Shown: positions 1-8,054 of the stretch, piece by piece
How positions within the stretch are numbered: the first letter of the stretch is position 1
Layout: every line of letters begins with the position of its first letter
Source of the DNA: DATBGO01 sp963785765
GTDB taxonomy: Bacteria; Actinomycetota; Actinomycetes; Streptosporangiales; Streptosporangiaceae
NCBI GenBank assembly: GCA_963785765.1
Contig: CAWAWM010000008.1
Span: 868,001-932,000, forward strand
Length of the DNA: 64,000 nucleotides
Reading direction: 5' to 3'
The notes under the pieces: model-generated
Seen by the model: the letters and a program-made list of their open reading frames with translations, nothing else
Told to the model about the DNA's origin: nothing
Databases searched by the model: none
Position numbers and translations under genes: made by a program

Positions 1-1
1 C

Positions 2-1000
2 GCCACCCGGGTGAGCGCCGACTACCCGACGCTGACCAACGAGGTCAAGCACACCGCTCACCAGGTGCAGGTGTCGCTGGCCGGGGCGCCCTTTCATATC
101 AGCAGCAAGCGCCTGCAGGAGCTGTCCGGACAGCTGGTCAAGTTCCTGTCGCAGCACAAGTCACAGGTAGCGGGCACGGTGCTGACCGGCGGCAAGATCT
201 TCCTTGAGCTGCTCACCGGGCTGGTCCTGATGTTGTTCGTGACTTTCTTCCTGCTCAAGGATGGCGAGCGGATCTGGACCTGGCTGGTCAAGGGGCTGTC
301 GCCGGAGGCCAGGCAGCGAGCGGACAACGCGGGAGCAGCGGCCTGGGTGGCTCTGGTCAACTACATCCGCGGCACCACCGCGGTCGCCGCCATCCACGCC
401 ATATTCATCGGCCTGGCGCTGTGGATCCTGGGCGTGCCGCTACTCGTGCCGCTGATCATCCTGGTGTTCCTGGCCGCGTACGTGCCGCTGGTCGGGATCT
501 TGGTCGCGGGCGCGCTGGCTATCCTGGTGACGCTCGGCACCAAGGGGTGGATCGCGGCGGTGATCCTGCTGGTCGTCTTCCTGGCCGAGAACCAGATCGA
601 GAGCCATCTGCTGCAGCCCCTGGTGGTGGGGCGAATTGTCCGGCTGCATCCGCTGGCGATCATCTTGGTCCTGGCGGTCGGCGGCGTGATCGCCGGCATC
701 GCGGGCGCAATCGTCGCGGTGCCCGCGGCCGCATCGCTCAGCTACGCATGGCCGTATCTGCGCCGCGACCAGCCCGGCCGGCCAGGCCCGCCCGGAGCCA
801 CCGGGCCGCCCGGCGCGTCCGGGCCCGCCAGCGGCACCGAGCCGGCCAGCGGCACGGTGCCTGGCGGCGGTGCGGTGCCTGGCGGCGGTGCGGTGCCTGG
901 CGGCAGTGCGGTGCCCGGCGGCGGAGCCGTGGCGGGCGGCGACATAGCGGTACTCTCCGGGGCAGCTGGCCTGTCCGGCGGGGCGGTGCCAGGCGGGTAG
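2..1000 (+). CDS. AI-2E family (PerM-type) permease, C-terminal part
   Basis: The reading frame is open from the first bases of the window, so the gene starts upstream; the GTG at 11 is probably internal. Hydrophobic segments at roughly residues 60-85, 120-150, 155-190 and 215-250 and the sequence ENQIESHLLQPLVVGR (conserved in this family before the last membrane helices) identify an AI-2E/PerM-type multipass membrane protein. The family is linked to export of small molecules or autoinducer-2, but the substrate cannot be told from sequence. After the last helix comes a Pro/Gly-rich cytoplasmic tail ending in five copies of a GAVPGG-like hexapeptide (18-bp DNA repeat), which is unusual for the family. 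dut follows 68 bp later on the same strand. Confidence 0.8.
   Translation, partial: ATRVSADYPTLTNEVKHTAHQVQVSLAGAPFHISSKRLQELSGQLVKFLSQHKSQVAGTVLTGGKIFLELLTGLVLMLFVTFFLLKDGERIWTWLVKGLSPEARQRADNAGAAAWVALVNYIRGTTAVAAIHAIFIGLALWILGVPLLVPLIILVFLAAYVPLVGILVAGALAILVTLGTKGWIAAVILLVVFLAENQIESHLLQPLVVGRIVRLHPLAIILVLAVGGVIAGIAGAIVAVPAAASLSYAWPYLRRDQPGRPGPPGATGPPGASGPASGTEPASGTVPGGGAVPGGGAVPGGSAVPGGGAVAGGDIAVLSGAAGLSGGAVPGG
851..940 (+). repeat. 18-bp tandem repeat, 5 copies, in permease tail
   Basis: Five tandem copies of an 18-bp unit close to GCGGTGCCTGGCGGCGGT code for a repeated Gly-Ala-Val-Pro-Gly-Gly hexapeptide at the C-terminus of the permease. Confidence 0.9.
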
Positions 1001-1068
1001 GCATGCCGATGCCGCCCGTCGGCGATAGGGTCACCTCCGAACCCCGGCAGATCGAAGGGTGGTGGCCC

Positions 1069-1578
1069 ATGCCGGTCACGAACGGCGAACCTGAGCGGGT
1101 CCAGGTGCTCATCAAGCGACTTGACCCCGGACTTCCGGTCCCCGGCCGGGCTCATCCAGGGGATGCCGGCGCGGACCTGTTCGCCGCCGAGGACGTGGAA
1201 CTCGCTCCCGGCGCGCGCGCGGCCGTGCCGACCGGCGTGGCGATCGCGCTGCCCGACGGCTACGCGGCGTTCGTGCATCCGCGGTCCGGGCTCGCGGCCC
1301 GGCACGGGGTCACGATCGTCAATGCGCCAGGCACCGTCGACGCCGGGTACCGTGGCGAGATCAGGGTGACTCTGCTCAACACCGACGCCGACACCCCGGT
1401 CCGCTTCCAGCGCGGGGACCGGATTGCCCAGCTCGTGGTCCAGCGGGTGGAATATCCGGTCTTCCGGGAGGTCGACTCGCTGCCCGGCTCGGCCCGGGGA
1501 GACGGCGGTTTCGGGTCGACTGGCGGGCACGCAGCCGGGCAGGCGGCGGGCAGGCATGACTTTCCGGTGCGGAAGTAA
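1069..1578 (+). CDS. dut: dUTP diphosphatase (dUTPase)
   Basis: This enzyme hydrolyses dUTP to dUMP and pyrophosphate, keeping uracil out of DNA and feeding dTMP synthesis; the family is a cytosolic trimer. All five dUTPase motifs are visible in order: AGADLFA (motif 1), PRSGLA (motif 2), GTVDAGYRGEIRV with the catalytic Asp (motif 3), RGDRIAQLV (motif 4) and the Gly-rich C-terminal arm RGDGGFGSTGGH (motif 5). The ATG at 1069 gives 169 aa, close to the usual 150-160; a GGGTGG stretch precedes it. The frame is open much further upstream, but that part overlaps the permease and carries no family similarity. The DUF3710 gene starts 12 bp downstream, an order recalled from Mycobacterium and Streptomyces. 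Confidence 0.96.
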   Translation: MPVTNGEPERVQVLIKRLDPGLPVPGRAHPGDAGADLFAAEDVELAPGARAAVPTGVAIALPDGYAAFVHPRSGLAARHGVTIVNAPGTVDAGYRGEIRVTLLNTDADTPVRFQRGDRIAQLVVQRVEYPVFREVDSLPGSARGDGGFGSTGGHAAGQAAGRHDFPVRK

Positions 1579-1590
1579 GGAGCGTGCGGG

Positions 1591-1902
1591 GTGTTCCGAC
1601 GGCGTCGCCGCGATGACGCGGGCGAGCGCGGCCCGGAGCGGGCCGATATCCGGGATGAGGCCGGCCCCGGCGACGCAGGGCCCGGGGGCGGCGCAGAGTT
1701 CGACGACGATCCGGACTTCGAGGACGGCGCGGAGTTCGAGGACGATGCGGAATTCGAGGACGACGCGGAGTTTGAGGAGGATGCGGAGTTCGAGGATGAG
1801 GATCACACGGTGCTTGCGGGCGGCCGGCCTGCGGCGGCCGGCTTGCGGGCGGCCAGCCTGCAGGCGGCCAGCCGGGGCTGGCCGCGGCGGTCGGCGGCCT
1901 GA
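1591..1902 (+). CDS. DUF3710 protein, N-terminal segment (frame-disrupted)
   Basis: The GTG at 1591 has a good ribosome-binding site (AAGGAG, 9 nt upstream) and follows dut directly. The product opens with FRRRRRDD, the basic N-terminus expected for DUF3710 proteins, then six acidic EFEDDA-type hexapeptides. It stops at 1902 in its own frame. The conserved body of DUF3710 resumes in the -1 frame: GLSDGPWDGAVAYPDTERMDFGSL is readable from about 1890 to 1960 without any start codon until 1950. A one-base deletion (or two-base insertion) between about 1803 and 1902 therefore splits one gene. The stretch is rich in GGCGGCC-type runs, so a sequencing error is quite possible. Confidence 0.7.
   Translation: MFRRRRRDDAGERGPERADIRDEAGPGDAGPGGGAEFDDDPDFEDGAEFEDDAEFEDDAEFEEDAEFEDEDHTVLAGGRPAAAGLRAASLQAASRGWPRRSAA
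1696..1803 (+). repeat. 18-bp tandem repeat, 6 copies, acidic linker
   Basis: Six degenerate copies of an 18-bp unit near GAGTTCGAGGACGATGCG encode an EFEDDA-like acidic hexapeptide repeat in the N-terminal linker of the DUF3710 protein. Confidence 0.9.
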
Positions 1903-1949
1903 GCGACGGGCCGTGGGACGGTGCCGTCGCCTACCCGGACACCGAGCGA

Positions 1950-2522
1950 ATGGATTTCGGCAGCCTGCTCGTCCCGGCCCGTGAGGGCCTGGACGTCCAG
2001 GTCAACATGGCCGAGGATCAGGGCGTCTGGATCGCCATCGTCCATGGCGAAAGCGCGCTTCAGCTCCAGGCGTTCGCCGCGCCGAAGACCAGCGGGCTCT
2101 GGGATGAGGTCCGGCACGAGATCGCCGACGAGGTGGCCAAGTCGGGGGGCGAGAGCCAGGAGCAGGACGGCCCGTTCGGTGCCGAACTGCACGCGCGGAT
2201 CAACCCAGCCGGTCCAGGACAGCGCCGTCAGCAGCTCCAGCCGATCAGGTTCATGGGCGTCGACGGGCCCCGCTGGTTCCTGCGTGGGGTGATCAGCGGC
2301 CCGGCGGCGCACCGGCCCGAGCTGGCCACGCCGTTCGAGGAACTCTTCTCGGACGTGGTCGTGGTGCGGGGCGACCATCCCGCCCCCCCGCGTGACCTGC
2401 TGGAGATCCGGCTGCCCGAAGAAGCCCGCCGGGCGCTCGAGGAGCAGATGGCGCAGGCCGCTGATGGCCAGGAGTACCCGAATCCGTTCGAACGGGGCCC
2501 CGAGATCACCGAGACCAGGTAG
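1950..2522 (+). CDS. DUF3710 family protein, conserved core
   Basis: The product (190 aa from the first in-frame ATG) carries the hallmarks of the actinobacterial DUF3710 family: the motif ESALQLQAFAAPKTSGLWDE, then PFGAELHARI, and IRFMGVDGPRWFLRGVISG. Its function is unknown; the gene sits beside dut in many actinomycetes (recalled). The ATG at 1950 has no good ribosome-binding site and removes the conserved GPWD segment just before it, so the natural start is more likely the GTG at 1591 with a frameshift between. The stop lies inside a 21-bp direct repeat at the junction with the convergent ceoC gene. Confidence 0.8.
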   Translation: MDFGSLLVPAREGLDVQVNMAEDQGVWIAIVHGESALQLQAFAAPKTSGLWDEVRHEIADEVAKSGGESQEQDGPFGAELHARINPAGPGQRRQQLQPIRFMGVDGPRWFLRGVISGPAAHRPELATPFEELFSDVVVVRGDHPAPPRDLLEIRLPEEARRALEEQMAQAADGQEYPNPFERGPEITETR

Positions 2523-2551
2523 CTCACCGTCGAGACCAGGTAGCTCACTGG
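2511..2551. repeat. 21-bp direct duplication at a convergent gene junction
   Basis: Two adjacent copies of GAGACCAGGTAGCTCAC plus a few bases. The first copy contains the DUF3710 stop, the second runs into the ceoC stop on the other strand. A local tandem duplication appears to have made the gene junction. Confidence 0.8.
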
Positions 2552-3207
2552 CCGCCGTGCAGCAGCCTGGCCAGCTCCTCCTCGACGTCCTCACTGGTGA
2601 CGAAGAGCAGCTCGTCGCCGGCCTCCAGCGGATCATCGTCATTCGGCACGATCACCCGGCCGTCCCTGAGGATGGCGACCAGCGCGGTATCGGCCGGCCA
2701 CTCGATGCCGCCGATCCGCTGACCAGCCAGCGGCGCATCCTCGGGCATGGTCAGCTCGACGAGGCTGGCCTCGCTCTGCCTGAAGGTCATCAGCCGGACC
2801 AGATCGCCGACGCTGACGGCCTCCTCGACCAGGGCTGACAGCAGCCGGGGGGTGGAGACCGCCACATCGACGCCCCACGATTCGTTGAACAGCCACTCGT
2901 TATTGGGGTGGTTGATCCGCGCCACCACCCTGGGTACCCCGTACTCGGTCTTGGCCAGCAACGAGACCACCAGGTTGGCCTTGTCATCGCCGGTCGCGGC
3001 GATCACCACGTTGCAGCGCTCCAGCGAGGCGTCGTCGAGCGAGGCGATCTCGCACGCGTCGGCCAGCAGCCACTCGGCCCGCTGGACGCTGTCCACCTTG
3101 ATCGACCGGGGATTCTTGTCGATCAGCAGCACCTCATGGCCGTTGCCGAGCAGTTCCTTGGCGATGGACCGGCCGACTGCCCCGGCGCCTGCGATCGCGA
3201 CTCGCAT
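2545..3207 (-). CDS. ceoC: TrkA-type potassium channel/transporter regulator (CeoC-like)
   Basis: Cytosolic regulatory subunit of a K+ uptake system that binds NAD(H) or nucleotides. A Rossmann RCK_N domain opens with MRVAIAGAGAVGRSIA (GxGxxG), has the acidic end of strand 2 at LLIDKN, and is followed from about residue 140 by an RCK_C (TrkA_C) domain (SLVELTMPEDAPLAGQRI, then DELLFVTSED near the end). Its length, 220 aa, is that of mycobacterial CeoC. The ATG at 3207 overlaps the upstream ceoB stop by one base (TGATG), so translation is probably coupled. A much longer frame upstream is only the antisense continuation inside ceoB. No transporter subunit is seen in this window. Confidence 0.9.
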   Translation of the reverse strand: MRVAIAGAGAVGRSIAKELLGNGHEVLLIDKNPRSIKVDSVQRAEWLLADACEIASLDDASLERCNVVIAATGDDKANLVVSLLAKTEYGVPRVVARINHPNNEWLFNESWGVDVAVSTPRLLSALVEEAVSVGDLVRLMTFRQSEASLVELTMPEDAPLAGQRIGGIEWPADTALVAILRDGRVIVPNDDDPLEAGDELLFVTSEDVEEELARLLHGGQ

Positions 3208-3881
3208 CAGTGGACCGCCTTTCCGGGCGCCGCGGGCCTGGCGAAGACCGACCCGATCCGGTCGAGGTCGCTCTGGCGGGCGACCACGTGCAGCACGTCG
3301 CCCTCCTGCAGCACGGTGCCCGGAGTGGGCAGGATTGCCTCGCCCAGCCTGGAGATGTACGCGATCCTGGCCCGGGCCGCATCCTCCAGGGTCCGGACCT
3401 TCTCGCCCAGCCAGTCCCCTGAGTACGCAACGTCGGCGAGCACGATCTCGCCGGTCGGATCGCGCCAGAGCGGCTCGATGCCTTCCGGCAGCAGCCTGCG
3501 GAGCATCTGGTCGGCTGTCCACCGCACCGTGGCCACGGTCGGGATGCCGAGCCGCTGGTACACCTCGGCCCGCCGGGGATCGTAGATCCGGGCCGCGACG
3601 CGCTGCACGCCGAACGACTCCCTGGCCACCCGCGCCGCGATCACGTTCGAGTTGTCACCGTTGCTGACCGCCGCGAACGCATCGGCACGCTCGATACCCG
3701 CCTCGACCAGGACATCGCGGTCGAAACCGACGCCGGTCACTCGCTGGCCCTTGAAGTGGCCGTGCAGCCTGCGGAAGGCGTCCGGATCCTGGTCGATGAT
3801 GGCAACCGAGTAACCCTGGTCCTCGAGGATGTGCGCGATCGTCGACCCGACCCGCCCGCATCCCATGATGACGATATGCAC
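3207..3881 (-). CDS. ceoB: TrkA-type potassium regulator (CeoB-like)
   Basis: First gene of a two-gene operon with ceoC. The protein (224 aa) has RCK_N with MHIVIMGCGRVGSTIAHILE (GxGxxG) and the ribose-binding acid at IIDQD, followed by RCK_C from about residue 135, ending in the typical VLQEGDVLHVVARQSDLD. It is expected to sit as a cytosolic ring on a Trk/Ktr-type membrane subunit and couple nucleotide or redox state to K+ flux. The order ceoB-ceoC beside a divergent TRAM RNA methyltransferase matches the gene order I recall in M. tuberculosis. Only 137 bp separate its start from the divergent methyltransferase. Confidence 0.9.
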   Translation of the reverse strand: MHIVIMGCGRVGSTIAHILEDQGYSVAIIDQDPDAFRRLHGHFKGQRVTGVGFDRDVLVEAGIERADAFAAVSNGDNSNVIAARVARESFGVQRVAARIYDPRRAEVYQRLGIPTVATVRWTADQMLRRLLPEGIEPLWRDPTGEIVLADVAYSGDWLGEKVRTLEDAARARIAYISRLGEAILPTPGTVLQEGDVLHVVARQSDLDRIGSVFARPAAPGKAVH

Positions 3882-4017
3882 GGTCTTCCTTCCGGCGCTA
3901 GCGGTGCCCGATCAAGGTATGCCCTCCGGCTGGCCAGTGCTAGCCCGGACTACCCCGGAAAGCCGAACCGAACACCCCGGACGCCGCCCCGGCGCGCCGC
4001 CACGCGACCATGGTGGG

Positions 4018-5367
4018 ATGTCCGCCGCCCCGGGTAACCCGCCTGACGCAGGCGATCTGGTCGAGCTGAGCGTCGGCGAGGCCGCGCATGGTGGCTGGTG
4101 CGTGGCCCGGGCGGCGGATCACGGCCAGGTGATCTTCGTCAGGCATGCGCTGCCCGGCGAGCGGGTCAGGGCCGTCATCACCCAGACGACGGCCAAGCTG
4201 GCCAGGGCCGACGCCGTGGAAATCCTGGAGGCCGCGGCCAGCCGGGTCGAGCCGCCCTGCCCGCAGGCCCGGCCGGGACGCTGCGGCGGCTGCGACTGGC
4301 AGCATGCCAGCCTGCCTGCCCAGCGCGAGCTGAAAGCAGCGGTCGTGAGCCAGCAGCTGCGCCGCATCGCGGGCATCGAGCGGCAGGTAACGGTGGAGCA
4401 GGTGCCCGGCGACACGGCCGGACTCCGCTGGCGGACCAGGGTCAAGTTCGCGGTGCGCCCCGATGGCACTGCCGGGCTGCGCAAGCACCGGTCGCACGAG
4501 GTGATCGACGTCGGTGACTGCCCGATCGCGCACCCGCTGGTCGATGCGGCCGGGGTGACCGGCCTGACCTGGCCGGGGGGGCGCTGGGTGGAGGTCACCG
4601 CCGCGCCCGGATCCGGGGACCGCGCGGTCATGGTGTCGCCACGAACGGACCGGCGCGCGCGATCACGCGGCCGGGGCCAGGGCGCCCGGCGCGGCACGGG
4701 TGGCGGGCCGGGCGCCCTCGGCGGCGGTTACCTGCGCCAGCAGGCCGCGGGCCGGGACTGGCGGGTCAGCGCGGCGGCCTTCTGGCAGGTGCATCCCGGC
4801 GCGGCCGACACGCTCGCGGCCGCGGTGCTCGATGCGCTGCGCCCGCAACCGGGCGCGGTGGCGCTCGACCTGTACTGCGGAGCCGGGCTGTTCGCCGGCG
4901 TGCTCGCCACCGCGGTCGGCCCGGCCGGCACGGTCATCGGGATGGAGCAGGACCGGCAGGCCGTCCGCGATGCCAGGCATAACCTGCGCGCGACCCCGTG
5001 GGCGCGGGTGCACTGCGGCGACGCCGGCGAGCTGCTCGCTCGCCACGGCCAGTCCGGTGCCTCGCTGGCCGTCCTGGACCCGCCCAGAACGGGCCTGCCG
5101 AGGCCGGTGATCGACCTGCTGAGCGAGCCGCTCCGGACGGGCGGCGACGGGGCCGCCGACGGAGCCGCCGACGGGGCCCCCGGCCAGGCTGCCGCCGGGC
5201 TGCACCGGATCGCCTACGTATCCTGCGATCCGGCCACCCTGGCCAGGGACCTCGCGCTGCTGTGCGCCCGCGGGTGGGACTTGCAAGGCCTGCGCGCGTT
5301 CGACGCCTTCCCGATGACCCACCACGTGGAGTGCCTGGCCACCCTGGAGCGGGGCACCGGGCAGTAG
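4018..5367 (+). CDS. TRAM-domain class I SAM RNA (uracil-5-) methyltransferase
   Basis: Methylates a uridine C5 in tRNA or rRNA (TrmA/RlmCD family). The N-terminal TRAM domain (residues about 10-70, GDLVELSVGEAAHGG...) binds RNA. A Cys cluster (CPQARPGRCGGCDWQH, about residues 80-100) looks like the Fe-S site of this family. The Rossmann domain carries ALDLYCGAGLFAG (SAM motif I), VLDPPRTG, and the catalytic-Cys region YVSCDPATLARD near residue 400. I chose the ATG at 4018 because the longer frame would overlap the divergent ceoB. An RG-rich insertion near residues 210-235 and a DGAADGAADGA repeat near residue 380 are unusual. Which nucleotide it modifies cannot be decided. Confidence 0.88.
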   Translation: MSAAPGNPPDAGDLVELSVGEAAHGGWCVARAADHGQVIFVRHALPGERVRAVITQTTAKLARADAVEILEAAASRVEPPCPQARPGRCGGCDWQHASLPAQRELKAAVVSQQLRRIAGIERQVTVEQVPGDTAGLRWRTRVKFAVRPDGTAGLRKHRSHEVIDVGDCPIAHPLVDAAGVTGLTWPGGRWVEVTAAPGSGDRAVMVSPRTDRRARSRGRGQGARRGTGGGPGALGGGYLRQQAAGRDWRVSAAAFWQVHPGAADTLAAAVLDALRPQPGAVALDLYCGAGLFAGVLATAVGPAGTVIGMEQDRQAVRDARHNLRATPWARVHCGDAGELLARHGQSGASLAVLDPPRTGLPRPVIDLLSEPLRTGGDGAADGAADGAPGQAAAGLHRIAYVSCDPATLARDLALLCARGWDLQGLRAFDAFPMTHHVECLATLERGTGQ

Positions 5368-5937
5368 CCAGCCCGGACGTAACTGCTTGAGGGCGGCCTC
5401 CACCTCGATCACCAGCTGGATCTTTTCGCTGACCATGACACCGCCCGTCGGCAGCACCATGTTGGCGGTGATGCCGTAGTCGTTGCGGTTGAGCTCGCCG
5501 GTCGCGGAAAAGCCGGCCCTCGTACCCCCGTAAGGATCCGGGCCGAACCCGTTGACCTCTACCTTGAGCTGGACCGGCTTGGTGATCCCCTTAAGGGTGA
5601 GGTCGCCGTCAACGATGAAGTCGCCGTCCCCCTGGCGGACGCCGGTGGACTGGAACGTCATCGTGGGGTGCTGGGCGACGTCGAGGAAGTTCTCGCCCTT
5701 GACGTCCTCGTCGCGCTGGGGGTTGCTGGTATCCAGCGAGGAGAGGTCGATGGTCGCGGTTGCGGTCGACTCCAGCGGATTCTCCGCGGTGACGATCTGC
5801 CCCTCGAACTTGGTGAAGTTCCCGCGCACCTTGCTGACCATTAGGTGCCTGGCCACGAAGCCTATGTGTGAATGCACCGAGTCGATCTCCCAGGTGCCTG
5901 CGATGTAGCCGGGTACCTGGACAGCCTCAGCCGCCAT
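4663..5937 (-). CDS. YceI-family lipocalin-like protein with abnormal C-terminal read-through
   Basis: The first about 185 residues form a typical YceI domain: GTWEIDSVHSHIGFVARHLM, ATIDLSSLDTSNPQRDEDVK, then LTLKGITKPVQL and the family-typical end region ANMVLPTGGVMVSEKIQLVI. YceI proteins are beta-barrel binders of isoprenoid-like or other amphiphilic ligands; no signal peptide is seen here, so it is probably cytosolic. The ATG at 5937 has a strong ribosome-binding site (AAGGAG). The expected end, around EVEAALKQ at 5383, has no stop codon: the frame continues about 240 codons antisense through the convergent RNA methyltransferase to 4663. That tail is compositionally an antisense shadow, so the real protein probably ended near 5380. 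Confidence 0.75.
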   Translation of the reverse strand: MAAEAVQVPGYIAGTWEIDSVHSHIGFVARHLMVSKVRGNFTKFEGQIVTAENPLESTATATIDLSSLDTSNPQRDEDVKGENFLDVAQHPTMTFQSTGVRQGDGDFIVDGDLTLKGITKPVQLKVEVNGFGPDPYGGTRAGFSATGELNRNDYGITANMVLPTGGVMVSEKIQLVIEVEAALKQLRPGWLLPGAPLQGGQALHVVGHREGVERAQALQVPPAGAQQREVPGQGGRIAGYVGDPVQPGGSLAGGPVGGSVGGPVAARPERLAQQVDHRPRQARSGRVQDGQRGTGLAVASEQLAGVAAVHPRPRGRAQVMPGIADGLPVLLHPDDRAGRADRGGEHAGEQPGSAVQVERHRARLRAQRIEHRGRERVGRAGMHLPEGRRADPPVPARGLLAQVTAAEGARPATRAAPGALAPAA

Positions 5938-6046
5938 TGCGTCTCCTTAGTCAGAAATGGATTGAATCGCCCGCATGTCATTCTTGAGCCGGTGTGACGA
6001 CAGCGCAAGGCGGACGCACGGTACCGGAATGGGCCAGGATGGGGCC

Positions 6047-6979
6047 ATGGACCTGAGGATCTTCACCGAACCACAGCAGGGCGCCGACTACGAGACGCTA
6101 CTGCGGGTCGCCACTGCCACTGCCGACCTCGGCTTCGACGCCTTCTTCCGCTCCGATCACTACCTGAAGATGGGTGAGGTCAGCGGGCTGCCTGGCCCGA
6201 CTGACGCGTGGATCACGCTGGCCGGGCTGGCCCGCGAGACAACGGGCATCAGGCTCGGCACGCTGATGACCGCCGCCACCTTCCGGTATCCAGGCCCGCT
6301 GGCCATCACCGTGGCCCAGGTGGATCAGATGAGCGGCGGCCGGGTCGAGCTGGGCCTGGGGGCCGGCTGGTTCGGGGCCGAGCACGCGGCATACGCCATC
6401 CCGTTCCCGAGCGTGGCCGAGCGGTTCGACCGGCTGGAGGAGCAGCTGGCGGTGATCACCGGCCTGTGGGAGGCCGCTGAGGGCGGATCGTTCGGCTATC
6501 AGGGCAAGTACTACACGGTGACCGATTCGCCGGCGCTGCCCAAACCCGCTCAGCGGCCGCGGCCGCCGGTGATCATCGGCGGCACCGGCCCGAACCGGAC
6601 GCCGCGGCTCGCCGCCCGGTACGCCGATGAGTACAACGTCCCGTTCACTGACCTGGACGGCACGGCAGCGGCGTTCGGCCGGATGCAGCAGGCCTGCGCC
6701 GCGGCGGGCCGGCACGAATCATCCATGATCTACTCGGCGGCCCAGACAGTGTGCTGCGGTCGTTCCGATGCCGAGCTGAGCCGCCGGGCCCGCGCGACTG
6801 GCAGGCAGCTTGACGACCTCCGCGAGCACGGCCTGGCCGGCTCGCCCGATGAGATCGCCGAGCGGATCGGCGGGTTCGCGGCGATTGGCGCAGAGCGAAT
6901 CTACCTGCAGGTGCTCGACCTGCAGGACCTTGACCACCTCGAGCTGATTGCCACTAAGGTGCTGCCTCAAGTGCGCTGA
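6047..6979 (+). CDS. LLM class F420-dependent oxidoreductase
   Basis: A TIM-barrel flavin/F420 oxidoreductase of the luciferase-like superfamily (310 aa). The features visible are DLRIFTEPQQGADYETLL at the start, GFDAFFRSDHYL, TTGIRLGTLMTAATFRYPGP, GGRVELGLGAGWF (the family's cofactor-binding region) and the conserved PPVIIGGTGPNRT segment. Members reduce varied substrates using F420H2; the actual substrate is unknown. The ATG at 6047 agrees with family N-termini; an in-frame start 72 bp upstream would add an atypical leader. It is divergent from the YceI gene and followed by a membrane-anchored YceI paralogue, but nothing shows a shared function. Confidence 0.85.
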   Translation: MDLRIFTEPQQGADYETLLRVATATADLGFDAFFRSDHYLKMGEVSGLPGPTDAWITLAGLARETTGIRLGTLMTAATFRYPGPLAITVAQVDQMSGGRVELGLGAGWFGAEHAAYAIPFPSVAERFDRLEEQLAVITGLWEAAEGGSFGYQGKYYTVTDSPALPKPAQRPRPPVIIGGTGPNRTPRLAARYADEYNVPFTDLDGTAAAFGRMQQACAAAGRHESSMIYSAAQTVCCGRSDAELSRRARATGRQLDDLREHGLAGSPDEIAERIGGFAAIGAERIYLQVLDLQDLDHLELIATKVLPQVR

Positions 6980-7153
6980 ACCGGGGTCCGCTGACCGGGA
7001 GCGCTGGACCGGGTGGCCTAACCGGCAGTTCCCTCAGCGACCTGCCAGCCAGCTTTCAGCAGCCGCTCAGAGGAACGCCACAGACGCCAGTCAGCGAACG
7101 GTGCCAGAGTGCAGTGACGGCAGTAGCGCTGGCACTGAAGAGGGGGACCGGCC

Positions 7154-7873
7154 ATGATCTCGCGCACGCGGCGCTGGGTGCTTTGGCTCACCGGAGCGGT
7201 GCTCGTCGCCGTCGTGGCGGTGCTGGGCGGCACGTTCGTTTATATCCATTTCATCTCCGGGCCCGCGCCGGCCCAGCTGAGCCTGAAGACCCCCGCCACC
7301 GGTTCCGCGTCCTCGGCAGCACCGGGCAGTGCCGCTGCCACCGCCACGCCGCTGACCGGGACGTGGCGCGTGGCCTCCGGCTCGATTGTCGGCTACCGGG
7401 TCAAGGAGGTGCTGTTCGGGCAGGACAACATCGCCGTCGGCCGGACCGGCTCCATTACCGGTCAGCTCAAGATCAGCGGCACGACCGTCACGGCGGGCAG
7501 CTTCACCGTGCAGATGGCGACGATCAAGAGTGACCAGAGCCAGCGCGACGCCCAGTTCCGCGGCCGGATCATGGACACGTCTGTCTACCCGACCGGCACC
7601 CTGACGCTGACCCGCCCGATAACGCTGACCCCACTGCCCGCTACGGGCGCCGTCAAGACCTACACCGCGGCCGGCCAGCTCACCCTGCACGGGCACACCC
7701 GCCCAGTGACCTTCACGCTGAGCGCGGAGCGCACCAGTGCCGGGATCGAGATATCTGGGTCCATCCCGATCGTCTTCGCCGACTGGAGCATCCCGAATCC
7801 CAGCTTCGGTAACGTCATCACGACCCAGAACCACGGCGTGCTTGAATTCCTGATCAAGTTCGACCGGGCCTGA
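7154..7873 (+). CDS. Membrane-anchored YceI-family protein
   Basis: The 239-aa product has an N-terminal transmembrane anchor (about residues 8-35, basic RTRR before it), a Ser/Thr/Ala-rich spacer (residues about 45-65) and then an exported YceI domain (TGTWRVASGSIVGYRVKE, ATIKSDQSQRDAQFRGRIMD, LTLHGHTRPVTFTL, ending GVLEFLIKFDRA). It is expected to bind a lipophilic ligand on the outer face of the membrane. The ribosome-binding site AGAGGGGGA lies 6-7 nt before the ATG. It is a distant paralogue of the cytosolic-looking YceI encoded about 1.2 kb upstream on the other strand; unlike that one it ends normally. Confidence 0.85.
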   Translation: MISRTRRWVLWLTGAVLVAVVAVLGGTFVYIHFISGPAPAQLSLKTPATGSASSAAPGSAAATATPLTGTWRVASGSIVGYRVKEVLFGQDNIAVGRTGSITGQLKISGTTVTAGSFTVQMATIKSDQSQRDAQFRGRIMDTSVYPTGTLTLTRPITLTPLPATGAVKTYTAAGQLTLHGHTRPVTFTLSAERTSAGIEISGSIPIVFADWSIPNPSFGNVITTQNHGVLEFLIKFDRA

Positions 7874-8020
7874 TCGCACGGGCCGGACCGCACGGGCCCT
7901 GACCGCACGGGCCTGACCGCACGGGCCTGATCGCAGGGCTTCATCGCCCGGGCCTGATCGCACGGGCTTCATCGCACGGGCCTGGCCGCACGGGGCTGAC
8001 CGCACGGGCCCTGACTGCAC
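7871..8020. repeat. 14-15 bp tandem repeat array, about 10 copies, intergenic
   Basis: About ten degenerate copies of TGACCGCACGGGCC (14-15 bp spacing) fill the space immediately after the YceI stop. The unit has no dyad able to form a CRISPR-like repeat and no spacers, so it is a minisatellite. Confidence 0.85.
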
Positions 8021-8054
8021 GCGAACGGTCGGCCATAGCGTAGGCAGCATGGCT

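Noticed and set aside
421..1068. Long 5' extension of the dut frame
   Set aside because: It lies inside the permease gene in another frame and has no dUTPase similarity; ATG 1069 gives the right family length.
742..1806. 354-codon antisense frame over dut
   Set aside because: Typical shadow frame of GC-rich DNA; sense strand carries all dUTPase motifs.
7871..8020. Possible CRISPR array
   Set aside because: Units of 14-15 bp follow each other directly without spacers.
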